Source of the DNA: Paraburkholderia heleia NBRC 101817 | GTDB lineage: Bacteria > Pseudomonadota > Gammaproteobacteria > Burkholderiales > Burkholderiaceae | Assembly (NCBI RefSeq): GCF_000739775.1 | Contig: NZ_BBJH01000029.1 | Span: 82,512 to 146,511 of the forward strand | Length of the DNA stretch: 64,000 nucleotides | Direction of reading: 5' to 3' | Shown here: piece by piece, positions 35,285-44,080 of the stretch | Layout of the letters: each line of letters begins with the position of its first letter | How positions within the stretch are numbered: the first letter of the stretch is position 1 | The notes under the pieces: model-generated | Databases searched by the model: none | Told to the model about the DNA's origin: nothing | Seen by the model: the letters and a program-made list of their open reading frames with translations, nothing else | Translations under genes and position numbers: made by a program

Positions 35285-35602
35285 GATGGGGTGCGAGCAC
35301 TGGCTGTCATCGATATCAAGCAGTATCTACGTTCCCATCATGGGAAGGTCAAGGGGCGTCAACGGGCGCGACACTACGCCACTTCCGTTTCAGAGGGAAG
35401 TCCTGGGCGCAAGCTATCCAGCTGTAACTCAATATTCCGCGCTGCAGTCTTTTCAGGCCCATGCGCGAGCGATACGATACCAACCGGCGGCATTGGCGCC
35501 TTGTCGCGCGCACCTGACTACGGCCCTGGGGGGGCTCGCGCGCGGAGTGGTCAGCCGGTCGACGTCACTTCATGGACCGCCCGCACCGAATACAACCAAC
35601 AA
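35285..35602. other. Divergent spacer between copA and the DUF1254 lipoprotein gene
   Basis: About 320 bases. The 70 bases next to copA hold its metal-responsive promoter. In the remaining part, towards the DUF1254 gene, I see no gene, terminator or convincing promoter. Confidence 0.5.
35322..35352 (-). promoter_or_regulatory. CueR-type (MerR family) promoter of copA
   Basis: On the minus strand, TTGACC (-35, 35347-35352) and GATACT (-10, 35322-35327) are separated by 19 bases. This overlong spacer is the hallmark of MerR-family activated promoters. Inside it, TTCCCAT.ATGGGAA forms a perfect dyad. The -10 element lies about 40 bases before the copA start. Confidence 0.85.
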
Positions 35603-37057
35603 ATGACAACAATACATCGAGCATTCTCTACGTACCGTAGCTGCTCAGCGCTTGCCTGCGTTGCCCTGATCGCCGGATGCGCCTCGGCGCCGGGCGACGT
35701 TGCGCCGAAGAGCAACGGCTGGATGAAGGACGAGGTCTCCGACTCCTATGTGTTCGGCTATCCGCTCGTGCTGATGGACGTGGCGCGCGAAGCCGGGACG
35801 GGCAGCGGGCCCGGCCAGGCCGCGCCGAACACGCTGCGCCACGCGCAGTCGCTGCCGCCCGTCGGGGCTTCGAACCCGTCCGAACCCAACCTCGACACGC
35901 TGGCTTCCAGCGGCTGGCTCGACGTTTCGAGCGAGCCGGTGCTCGTCACGCTGCCCGACACGCATGGCCGCTACATGGACGCGCGCGCGCTCGACATGTG
36001 GACGAACGTCGTCTGGTCGACTGCCGCCTCCCAGACCGGCGAACATGTCAGCGGTCTGAAAGCGCAAACGATTGCATTCGTGCCGGTCGGCTGGAAGGGT
36101 ACGCTGCCCGCGCGCGTGAAGCGCGTCGAGGTATCGACGCGCTACGTGTGGTTCCTCGCACGCATCCAGACGCGCGGCGGCGGCGACCTCGCGGCCGTGC
36201 GCCGGCTGCAGCACGGCCTGCAGGTCACGGCGCTTTCCGAATGGGACGATCGCAGCGCGCGCGGCAAGTCCGGCGCTCGCGGCGGCCACGGCAACGAGCC
36301 GGCCGGCGCCACGCAGAGTGGCGATCCGGCCGCGCCGGGCACGCCGTCCGCCCAGGTTGCTGCGCTCGACGCGAACGGTTTCTTCGACCGGCTCGCCCAG
36401 GCGCTGGAAGACAACCCGCCCGCGGCGGACGACGCGCACGCGCTCAAGATTCTCGGCGACATCGGCGTGCACCCGGGCGACCCGGCGCAGTTGCCCTCGG
36501 GGGCGAAGGACGCCGCGGTCGTGAAGGCGGGCCTCGCCGATGGCCGCACCCGCGCCGCGACGCCGCCGCCCAACCTGCTGGCGGGCAACGGCTGGCTCTG
36601 GGTGGGCGACGACGCGGGCAACTACGGCCCCGACTACGCGCTGCGTGCCTATGCGGCGTACACGTCGCCGGGTTTGCCGACGGCACGCGACGAGGTGCGC
36701 GCCCGCGTGAGCCAGGACAGCGACGGTCATGCGCTCAACGGCGCGAACCGCTACACGATCCACTTCGCGGCAAAGCAGTTGCCGCCGGTGCGCGGCTTCT
36801 GGTCGATCACGGCCTATACGACCGACGGCGCGCTCGACGCCGACGCGCCCGTGCGTGTGGCGTTCGGCGACCGCAGCGGCGCACGGCGCAACCGCGACGG
36901 CTCGCTCGACGTGCACGTGAGCGCCGGGCGGCCGCGCGGCGGCGCGAACTGGGTGCCGGCGCCGCATGGCGACTTCCGTCTTGTGATGCGGCTCTACGCC
37001 GCGAAGCCGCAAGCGACCGACGGCAGCTGGCAGCCGCCCGCCGTCGAGCGGCAGTAA
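35603..37057 (+). CDS. DUF1254/DUF1214-type lipoprotein
   Basis: The 484-residue protein starts with a lipoprotein signal ending ALIAGCAS, so it should be membrane-anchored. DSYVFGYPLVLMDVAREAG matches the start of DUF1254. The end (NRYTIHFAAKQLPPVRGFWS, ITAYTTDG) matches DUF1214. Both domains occur together in widespread proteins of unknown function. A Gly/Pro/Ala-rich linker of about 35 residues interrupts the middle (about 225-260). The ATG at 35603 has no clear ribosome-binding site. The long open frame upstream is the antisense shadow of copA. A strong terminator follows. Confidence 0.85.
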   Translation: MTTIHRAFSTYRSCSALACVALIAGCASAPGDVAPKSNGWMKDEVSDSYVFGYPLVLMDVAREAGTGSGPGQAAPNTLRHAQSLPPVGASNPSEPNLDTLASSGWLDVSSEPVLVTLPDTHGRYMDARALDMWTNVVWSTAASQTGEHVSGLKAQTIAFVPVGWKGTLPARVKRVEVSTRYVWFLARIQTRGGGDLAAVRRLQHGLQVTALSEWDDRSARGKSGARGGHGNEPAGATQSGDPAAPGTPSAQVAALDANGFFDRLAQALEDNPPAADDAHALKILGDIGVHPGDPAQLPSGAKDAAVVKAGLADGRTRAATPPPNLLAGNGWLWVGDDAGNYGPDYALRAYAAYTSPGLPTARDEVRARVSQDSDGHALNGANRYTIHFAAKQLPPVRGFWSITAYTTDGALDADAPVRVAFGDRSGARRNRDGSLDVHVSAGRPRGGANWVPAPHGDFRLVMRLYAAKPQATDGSWQPPAVERQ

Positions 37058-37069
37058 GCGCTGAACCAG

Positions 37070-37105
37070 GCATTGGCGGGACGCTGTCCCGCCAATGCTT
37101 TTTTT
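37070..37105 (+). terminator. Terminator of the DUF1254 lipoprotein gene
   Basis: A perfect 13-bp stem (GCATTGGCGGGAC with GTCCCGCCAATGC), loop GCT, is followed by seven T residues, 12 bases after the stop codon. This is one of the clearest intrinsic terminators in the window. Confidence 0.93.
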
Positions 37106-37351
37106 GCGCTGCATAAGCTCACTCAAGCGCGCAACGCCCGCATGCTTATGCATCGCGCAACACGCGCGACATACCGGGCAACCGCACTTTCCTTGTTACT
37201 TCTTGTTGCGCAATACCTGCGCCGAGGGCGGCGTTTTCCCGCCGTCCGATCTTCTATCGGACCTATACTTCCGGCTGTCGGCATCCCCGGATTTCCGACA
37301 TCAGACCCACATCCCGCGGCGGGCCTGTTGCCGCCTCATCCGCAAGCAAGC

Positions 37352-40300
37352 ATGGCAAGCCTCAACAAAGCGTCGCTCAACTCTTCCTTGCAATCGGTGC
37401 GCGCGGTCGCGCGTGCGCCCCGCACCCGGCGCATCCTCACGGGCGTCCTCATCTTCCTGATCGTGTTCGGTCTGGTCGGCTTCTTCGCCGCGCCGCCGAT
37501 CATTCGCCACGTTGCCGAGCAGCAGTTGAGCAAGCAGCTCGACCGGCCCGTCACGATCGGCCGCATCGCGCTCAATCCGTACACGCTGCGTCTCGAAGCG
37601 GACCGCGTGCATATCGGCGAGCGCGGCGGCAACGGCGACTTCTTCGATGTCTCGCGTGCCGTCGTGCAGGCGTCGTGGTCGTCGATCTTTCACGCGGCGC
37701 CCATCGTCGAAGAGCTGCGGCTCGACTCGCCGCGCGCCACGATCGTGCGGCTCGACGCGCAGCACTTCAACTTCTCGGACCTCATCGAGAAGTTCTCGAC
37801 GCCCTCGAAACCGAACAGCAAGCCCGCGCAGTTTTCGGTTTCGAACATCCGCATCGAGAACGGCCAGATCACCTTCGACGATCGGCTGCTCAACGAAAAG
37901 CACGTGATCGACCGCTGGTCGCTCGGCATTCCGTTCATCGCCACGCTGCCTTCCAAGACCGATATCTTCGTCCAGCCGATGCTGCGCGCGCGCATCGACG
38001 GCGCGAGCACGCTCGCCATCGACGGCAGGACCAAGCCGTTTTCCGCGACGCGCGAGTCGGAAGTGGAGCTGCGCCTGACCGACCTCGACGTGCCGAAGCT
38101 CCTCACCTACGCACCGACGAAGCTGCCCGTCACGGTGAAGAGCGGCAAGCTCTCGACCAACCTCAAGCTCGATTTCGTGATGTCGGGCGAGAAGCCCACG
38201 CTGCGCGTGACAGGCACGACCGACCTGAACGACTTCGACTCGACCGACAACGCCAACGCGCCGTTCTTCGGCGCGCGCAGCCTGCACGTGGCGGCGGCCT
38301 CGCTCGAACCGTTCAGCAACGTCTATCGTTTCGACGAAATCCGTCTCGACGCGCCCACCGTGTGGGTCGCGCGCGACAAGCAAGGCGTGCTGAGCGTCGA
38401 GAAGCTGATGGGCGCGTCGGCGGGACAAAGAGCACCGGCTGAAAACAAGGCCGCGAGCGCCGCGCCGGCTTCGGGCGCTTCGGGTGCCTCGGGTGCCCGG
38501 AGCGCGCAGGCGGCGTCCGGGGAAGCAAAGCCCGCGCCGCTCGATCTCTCGATCCGCCAGTTCGCGCTCACGAACGGCACCGTGCACATCGCTGACGATC
38601 TGCCCGCGCGGCCGGTGAACCTCGACCTCACCCAGCTCTCCGCCACGCTCGCCAACTTCTCGAGCACCGCGAAGGCGGGCGCGCCATTTACGTTCGCGAC
38701 CACCGCGAATGACGGCGGCACGGCCAGGGCGTCGGGTACGTTCAGCATGGCGGGCAGGAACGCCGAAGCCAACTTCGCGCTCGAACGCGTGAGCCTGCCG
38801 CAGGCGCAACCGTATATCGACAACCTGAGCGGCGCGCAGATCCTCGACGGCAAGCTCAATCTCACGTCCGCGCTCAAGGCCGACTGGGCGCAGCAGCCCG
38901 CCGTCGTGCAGGTCGGCCAGAGCACGCTCGGCCTCGAATCGCTCAAGCTCGCGGCGCGCGGCGCGAAGGAGCCGGCCATCGCGCTCGCCCAGGGCACGGT
39001 GCAGGTGAGCGGCATCGACCTCAACGCGCGCAAGGCGCAGATCGCCTCGGTGGCCGTGACGGGCCTCGTGGTGAACGCCGAGCGCCAGAAGGACGGCAAG
39101 ATCGACCTGGCGCAGCTCGCCTCCACGCACCAGGCGGCGCCCGAGCGCACGGCGATACGCGCGGCGCAGAAGTCGGCGCAGGAAGGGCCGGCCTGGCGTT
39201 ACACGATTGACGCATTGACGCTCAACAACGGCACGATCAACTTCACGGACAGCTCGACGCAGCGGCCGGTCAAGCTCGCGATCACGCCGTTCGACCTGAA
39301 GATCCAGCAGATCAGCGACGACCTGAGGCACCCGCTGCCGATCGACCTGAAGGCGACCGTCAACCGCAAGGGCACGCTCGCGCTGAGCGGCAAGATCAAC
39401 CCCACGCCGCTCACGGCGCAACTCAAGATCGACGCGAACCGGCTCGACGCCGCCGCGTTCGAGCCTTACTTCGGCAATCAGCTCAACGCGGTGATCGCGA
39501 GCGCGCTGCTCAACATGAACGGGCAGCTTTTGGTTGAGCAGGGCAAGGCGTTCAAGGCGAACTATCGCGGCGACGCGGCGCTCGTGGACGTGCGCATGCT
39601 CGACAAGGCCACGTCCGGCCCGTTCGCGGGCTGGCGCTCGCTCGCGCTCACGAACCTGAAGGCGAATTACGACGACGCGCGCGGCACCGACGTGGACGCG
39701 GGCCGCGTGACCTTCGCCGGCTTCTATGGCCGCGTGCTGCTCGACGCGCAAGGCAAGCTCAATCTCAAGGACGTGGTTGCGCATCAAACCGGCGCGGCGC
39801 AGTCGCTCACGCAGGATGCGAGCGCCAGGCCCGGCGCGCGCGAGCCCGTGCCGCTCACGCCGCAGGCGGCGAGCGCACCCGTACAGACCGCGTCCGCGCC
39901 CACGCCGGCTTCCGCGCCTGCGACGGTCGTGGCCGCGCAGCCGCCGAAGCACCCGGTGCGCCTGCACTTCGGCGAGCTCGTGCTGCAGGACGGCCGCGTG
40001 AACTACACCGACAACTTCATCAAGCCGAACTACACCGCCGATCTCGTGCAGATCCACGGCACGGTGGGCGCGTTCGGCACGCAGTCGACGACGCCGGCGC
40101 CCGTGGATGTTTCCGCGAAGCTCTCGGCGAACGGTCCGCTCTCGATCAAGGGCACGGTGAACCCGCTCATCGAGAAGCCGTCGCTCGACCTCACGGCGAG
40201 CGCGCACGATATCGAGCTCACGAACCTCACGCCGTATTCGGCGAAATATGCGGGCTACCCGATCACGAAGGGCAAGCTCAATGTCGACCTGCACTACCAG

Positions 40301-41143
40301 CTCGCGAACGACCAGCTCACGGCGAACAACCATCTCTTCATCGACCAGCTCACGTTCGGCGATCACATCGACAACGACACGGCCACGAAGCTGCCGGTGC
40401 GGCTCGCGATCTCGCTGCTCAAGAACCGCCAGGGCGAGATCGACGTGAACATTCCGGTGTCGGGCTCGCTCTCGAACCCCGAGTTCAGCTTGGGCGGCCT
40501 GATCTGGAAGGCGGTGCTCAACCTCATCGCGAAGGCGGTGACCGCGCCGTTCACGCTGCTCGCCAACGCCTTTGGCGGTGGTGGCGAGGATCTCGGCTAT
40601 GTCGAATTCGCAGCGGGCACGGCAACGCTGACCGATGCCGACCAGAAGAAGTTGGACACGATCGTGAAGGCGCTCGACGACAAGCCTTCGGTCAAGATCG
40701 ACCTGATCGGCCGCGTCGATCCGGCCGTGGACACGCCCGCGCTGCGCGAGCAGTACGTGGATCGCCTCGTGCGGCTTCAGAAGGTGAAGGACACGGTGGG
40801 CAACGGCGAGAGCGTGGATACCTCGCAGGTCAAGGTGGACGACAAGGAGTACGAGAAGTACCTCACCAAGGCCTATAAGGATGCCGACTTCAAGAAGCCG
40901 CACAACATGATCGGCTTCACGAAGACGCTGCCCGTGGACGACATGAAGCAGGCGCTGGCCGACCACGCGCCCGTTGACGACGCAACCTTGCGCAACCTCG
41001 CGCAGCAGCGCGCGCAGGCGGTACAGCAGTATTTCGAAGGCAAGGTCGATGCGAGCCGCGTGTTCATCGTGGCGCCCAGGCTGGACGCCAAGGGCATCGA
41101 CGACAAGGGCGCGACGACGCGCGTGGATTTCGGGCTGAAATAA
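37352..41143 (+). CDS. DUF748 (AsmA-like) envelope protein
   Basis: The very large 1263-residue protein has one N-terminal membrane anchor (about 27-50) followed by a periplasmic domain rich in beta strands. Repeated motifs such as VSNIRIENGQITFDDRL and HFGELVLQDGRVNYTDNF are typical of DUF748/AsmA-like proteins. That superfamily forms long hydrophobic grooves and is linked to lipid transport or outer-membrane assembly. Two Ala/Ser/Pro-rich linkers (about 360-395 and 820-865) separate strand-rich blocks. The C-terminal part (VEFAAGTATLTDADQKKLDT) recalls an OmpA-like peptidoglycan-binding fold. The ATG at 37352 is the first one before the anchor. Confidence 0.88.
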   Translation: MASLNKASLNSSLQSVRAVARAPRTRRILTGVLIFLIVFGLVGFFAAPPIIRHVAEQQLSKQLDRPVTIGRIALNPYTLRLEADRVHIGERGGNGDFFDVSRAVVQASWSSIFHAAPIVEELRLDSPRATIVRLDAQHFNFSDLIEKFSTPSKPNSKPAQFSVSNIRIENGQITFDDRLLNEKHVIDRWSLGIPFIATLPSKTDIFVQPMLRARIDGASTLAIDGRTKPFSATRESEVELRLTDLDVPKLLTYAPTKLPVTVKSGKLSTNLKLDFVMSGEKPTLRVTGTTDLNDFDSTDNANAPFFGARSLHVAAASLEPFSNVYRFDEIRLDAPTVWVARDKQGVLSVEKLMGASAGQRAPAENKAASAAPASGASGASGARSAQAASGEAKPAPLDLSIRQFALTNGTVHIADDLPARPVNLDLTQLSATLANFSSTAKAGAPFTFATTANDGGTARASGTFSMAGRNAEANFALERVSLPQAQPYIDNLSGAQILDGKLNLTSALKADWAQQPAVVQVGQSTLGLESLKLAARGAKEPAIALAQGTVQVSGIDLNARKAQIASVAVTGLVVNAERQKDGKIDLAQLASTHQAAPERTAIRAAQKSAQEGPAWRYTIDALTLNNGTINFTDSSTQRPVKLAITPFDLKIQQISDDLRHPLPIDLKATVNRKGTLALSGKINPTPLTAQLKIDANRLDAAAFEPYFGNQLNAVIASALLNMNGQLLVEQGKAFKANYRGDAALVDVRMLDKATSGPFAGWRSLALTNLKANYDDARGTDVDAGRVTFAGFYGRVLLDAQGKLNLKDVVAHQTGAAQSLTQDASARPGAREPVPLTPQAASAPVQTASAPTPASAPATVVAAQPPKHPVRLHFGELVLQDGRVNYTDNFIKPNYTADLVQIHGTVGAFGTQSTTPAPVDVSAKLSANGPLSIKGTVNPLIEKPSLDLTASAHDIELTNLTPYSAKYAGYPITKGKLNVDLHYQLANDQLTANNHLFIDQLTFGDHIDNDTATKLPVRLAISLLKNRQGEIDVNIPVSGSLSNPEFSLGGLIWKAVLNLIAKAVTAPFTLLANAFGGGGEDLGYVEFAAGTATLTDADQKKLDTIVKALDDKPSVKIDLIGRVDPAVDTPALREQYVDRLVRLQKVKDTVGNGESVDTSQVKVDDKEYEKYLTKAYKDADFKKPHNMIGFTKTLPVDDMKQALADHAPVDDATLRNLAQQRAQAVQQYFEGKVDASRVFIVAPRLDAKGIDDKGATTRVDFGLK

Positions 41144-41176
41144 GCGGCGCGATTCGATGCGGCGGCGCGCTTCGTT

Positions 41177-42703
41177 CTAACCGGCGCGCCGCAGCTTTTT
41201 GGGCTTCGCAAACGTGTGTTCCTCGATGACCTGCGCGAGCGTCGCAAAGGCCGGCTCGATTTCCTCGTGCGGCACGCACGCGTAGCCCGTCAGCAATCCT
41301 TTACGCTCCTGGCGCTGGCTGTAGTAGGCCGCGAGCGGGCGCACGATCACGCCGGCGTCGTAGGCGGCCGCAGCGACGGCGCGATCGTCGGCATGGTCGG
41401 GCAGGCCGAGCACGAAGTGCAGGCCCGCTTCGTCGCCCATGACCGGCAGTGCGTCGCCGAAGTGGCGTGTGACCGCGTCGATCAGCAACTGGCGCCGCTC
41501 GCCATAGAGCGTGCGCATGCGGCGCACGTGCGAAGTGAGATAGCCATCCATGATGAACTCGGCGAGCACGGCCTGCTGCATGAGCTGGCCTTCGCGATAC
41601 AGCTCCGCCACGCCGGTGCGAAACGTGGCCGCGAGCCGCTCGGGCACGACCATGTAGCCGATGCGCAGGCCCGGAAACAGCAGCTTGCCGAGGCTGCCCA
41701 CGTAGATCACGCGGTCCGATTCGTCGAGACCCTGCAGCGAGGCGAGCGGCCGGCTGCCGTAGCGGAATTCGCTGTCGTAGTCGTCCTCGATGATCCACAC
41801 CTTGTGCTGGCGCGCGTATTCGAGCAGCGTGCGGCGGCGCGCGAGGCTCATCACCATGCCGAGCGGGTATTGATGCGAAGGCGTGACGAGCGCGATGCGC
41901 GGCGGGTCGCGCAGGTCCTGTTCGCGCGGATTGAGCCCTTCGTCGTCGACGGGGATGGGTGCGAGCTTCAGTCCCGAAGACTGCAACACGCTGCGCGCGC
42001 CCCAGTAGCAGGGTTCTTCCACCCATGCGCGGTCGCCCACGTCGGCGAGCAGCCGCACGGCGAGATCGATGGACTGGTGAATTCCCGTGGTGATGATGAT
42101 CTGGTCCGGCGTACAGCGCACCGAGCGCGCCACGCGCAGGTAGTCGGACAGCGCACGCCGCAGCGGCCGGTAGCCGCCGCCGGGCGCGTAAGTCAGCAAC
42201 CCATGGTTCGCCGATTTCCACAGCCGCGCCTGCAGGCGGCTCCACGTGCGCGCCGGAAATTCGGCCACGTCGGGCACACCCGGCATGAAGGCGCCCCACT
42301 GCCTGGCGGACACGCCCGCCTCGTCGATGAGCCGTTGGCCGCGCATCGACATGTCGCCGCGCGGGGAGGCGCCGCTCGCGTCGTCGTCATCGTCGGCGGG
42401 GGCAGACGCCGGCGTTGGCGTGCTCACGGCGGCCGAGTCGGGGCGTGTGTCGGCGACATAGGTGCCGCTGCCCGTGGTCGAGATCACGTAGCCCTCGGCG
42501 CTCAGCTGGTCGTACACATGGAGCACGGTGTTGCGCGCCACGCCGAGGTCGCCCGCGAGCGTGCGCGAGCTGGGCAGCTTGCTGCCGGGCGCGAGCCGGC
42601 CCGTCAGGATGGCCTGCTGCATGAGCTGCAGCAACTGACGGTAGGCGGGCTCGGCGCTCTCCTTGTCGAGCTGCGCCGCGAGCCATTCGGACAGGATCAC
42701 CAT
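41177..42703 (-). CDS. MocR-family regulator (GntR wHTH fused to aminotransferase fold)
   Basis: The roughly 508-residue protein has a GntR-type winged helix (about 18-80, GSKLPSSRTLAGDLGVARNT), a linker with a DDDDD run, and a type I aminotransferase domain. The PLP-binding lysine lies in GSLGKLLFPGLRIGY. MocR regulators sense amino acids or amines through PLP. The ATG at 42703 is chosen. An ATG 13 codons upstream would lie among the operator repeats. It is divergent from a polyamine/amine-type ABC operon, which it probably regulates together with itself. Confidence 0.92.
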   Translation of the reverse strand: MVILSEWLAAQLDKESAEPAYRQLLQLMQQAILTGRLAPGSKLPSSRTLAGDLGVARNTVLHVYDQLSAEGYVISTTGSGTYVADTRPDSAAVSTPTPASAPADDDDDASGASPRGDMSMRGQRLIDEAGVSARQWGAFMPGVPDVAEFPARTWSRLQARLWKSANHGLLTYAPGGGYRPLRRALSDYLRVARSVRCTPDQIIITTGIHQSIDLAVRLLADVGDRAWVEEPCYWGARSVLQSSGLKLAPIPVDDEGLNPREQDLRDPPRIALVTPSHQYPLGMVMSLARRRTLLEYARQHKVWIIEDDYDSEFRYGSRPLASLQGLDESDRVIYVGSLGKLLFPGLRIGYMVVPERLAATFRTGVAELYREGQLMQQAVLAEFIMDGYLTSHVRRMRTLYGERRQLLIDAVTRHFGDALPVMGDEAGLHFVLGLPDHADDRAVAAAAYDAGVIVRPLAAYYSQRQERKGLLTGYACVPHEEIEPAFATLAQVIEEHTFAKPKKLRRAG

Positions 42704-42711
42704 GGCCAAGT

Positions 42712-42761
42712 GGTTCCATCGATAATAATGAAATGGCTCCATTGAATAGAGCCGGGACCAT
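42712..42761. promoter_or_regulatory. Three direct repeats, probable MocR operator
   Basis: GGTTCCAT (42712-42719), GGCTCCAT (42735-42742) and GGGACCAT (42754-42761) are direct repeats of GGnnCCAT, starting 23 and 19 bases apart. Direct-repeat operators of this kind are known for MocR regulators such as GabR. The repeats lie in the divergent regulator/transporter spacer. Confidence 0.7.
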
Positions 42762-42863
42762 CTATAGTAATTCGCACGTCAGTTTCGGTTAATGCCTGCG
42801 ACAGGATTTATTTAATCGCGTCAGAAGGGCCGGGAAAAAGGGTCAGCAAAGGAGACAGGGCGA

Positions 42864-43955
42864 ATGAAGACCTCGGATGTGATCGTCAGCTTTCGCGGCG
42901 TGCGCAAGACCTACGACGGCGAAACACTGGTCGTCAAACAACTCGACCTCGATATCTATCAGGGCGAGTTTCTGACGCTGCTCGGGCCGTCCGGATCGGG
43001 CAAAACCACCTGCCTGATGATGCTCGCCGGCTTCGAGTTTCCCACCGGCGGCGAGATCCGCCTCGAAGGCAAGCTGCTCAACAACGTGCCGCCGCACAAG
43101 CGCGACATCGGCATGGTGTTCCAGAACTACGCGCTCTTTCCGCATCTCACGGTCGAGCAGAACGTGGCTTATCCGCTGGGCGTGCGCAAGGTGCCGACCG
43201 CCGAGCGCGCACAGCGCGTGAACGACGCGCTCAGGATGGTGCGCATGGAAGGTTTCGCGAAGCGCTATCCCGCGCAGCTCTCGGGCGGCCAGCAGCAGCG
43301 CATCGCGCTCGCCCGCGCGCTCGTGTTCCAGCCCAAGCTCGTGCTCATGGACGAGCCGCTCGGCGCGCTCGACAAGCAGTTACGCGAGCATATGCAGTAC
43401 GAACTGAAGTCGCTGCATGAAAAGCTCGGCGTCACGTTCGTCTATGTCACGCACGATCAAGGCGAGGCGCTCACCATGTCGGACCGCGTGGCCGTGTTCG
43501 ACAAGGGCATCGTGCAGCAGCTCGACAGCGTGGACCGGCTCTACGAGTCGCCGTGCAACGAGTTCGTGGCGAACTTCATCGGCGACAGCAACCGGCTGCG
43601 CGGCACCATTGCCGCCGTCGATGGCGAGTACTGCGAAATGCATCTCGCCGACGGCACGCGCCTGAAGGGCCGCAATGTGGCGGGTGCGCAGGCGGGTGCC
43701 GCGGCCATCGCCTGCATTCGTCCCGAGCGCATGAAGCTCGCGAACGGTTCCAGGGGCAACGGCGCGAACGCGCTCGCGGGCGAAGCGCGCGGCCTCATCT
43801 ATTTCGGCGACCACGTGCGCATGCGCTGTGGCGTGCCCCAGCAGGACGAGTGCTTCGTGAAGGTGCCGCTCGGCACCGAGGCGCTCGACGGCTTCGCGCC
43901 CGGCCAGCCGGTCGCACTCGAATTCGCGCCGGAGCATCTGCGCGTGTTCGCATGA
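42864..43955 (+). CDS. Polyamine/amine ABC transporter ATPase (PotA/PotG type)
   Basis: The 363-residue ATPase has Walker A GPSGSGKTT (near residue 42), Q-loop, signature LSGGQQQR and Walker B LVLMDEPLGALD. A C-terminal TOBE domain (about 285-360) follows, as in spermidine/putrescine importers. AGGAG precedes the ATG. It opens a four-gene operon (ATPase, binding protein, two permeases), which is the usual set for PotFGHI-like systems. The divergent MocR protein suggests an amine or amino-acid-derived substrate. Confidence 0.93.
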   Translation: MKTSDVIVSFRGVRKTYDGETLVVKQLDLDIYQGEFLTLLGPSGSGKTTCLMMLAGFEFPTGGEIRLEGKLLNNVPPHKRDIGMVFQNYALFPHLTVEQNVAYPLGVRKVPTAERAQRVNDALRMVRMEGFAKRYPAQLSGGQQQRIALARALVFQPKLVLMDEPLGALDKQLREHMQYELKSLHEKLGVTFVYVTHDQGEALTMSDRVAVFDKGIVQQLDSVDRLYESPCNEFVANFIGDSNRLRGTIAAVDGEYCEMHLADGTRLKGRNVAGAQAGAAAIACIRPERMKLANGSRGNGANALAGEARGLIYFGDHVRMRCGVPQQDECFVKVPLGTEALDGFAPGQPVALEFAPEHLRVFA

Positions 43956-43967
43956 GGCGTGCGGGCG

Positions 43968-43987
43968 CGGCGCGCAATCTCGCGCCG
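43968..43987 (+). other. Small hairpin between the ATPase and binding-protein genes
   Basis: CGGCGCG/CGCGCCG forms a 7-bp stem with a six-base loop in the 125-base spacer. It could modulate transcript stability inside the operon. There is no T-run. Confidence 0.35.
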
Positions 43988-44080
43988 TTGCCCCGCGAAG
44001 CAGGCGTCTCGACGATCGGGCCACGTTTCTCGCATCGAAGGGCCCGGCAAGACAAACCACCAAGGAGAAGGGACTCAACC

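Noticed and set aside
33596..35602. Long plus-strand open frame covering copA and running into the DUF1254 gene
   Set aside because: It is the antisense shadow of copA. Only the part from the ATG at 35603 has family signals and a lipoprotein signal.
37301..40966. Minus-strand open frame of more than 1200 codons
   Set aside because: It lies entirely antisense to the DUF748 gene, is very rich in Arg, Val, Glu and His as GC-rich shadows are, and has no recognisable domain.
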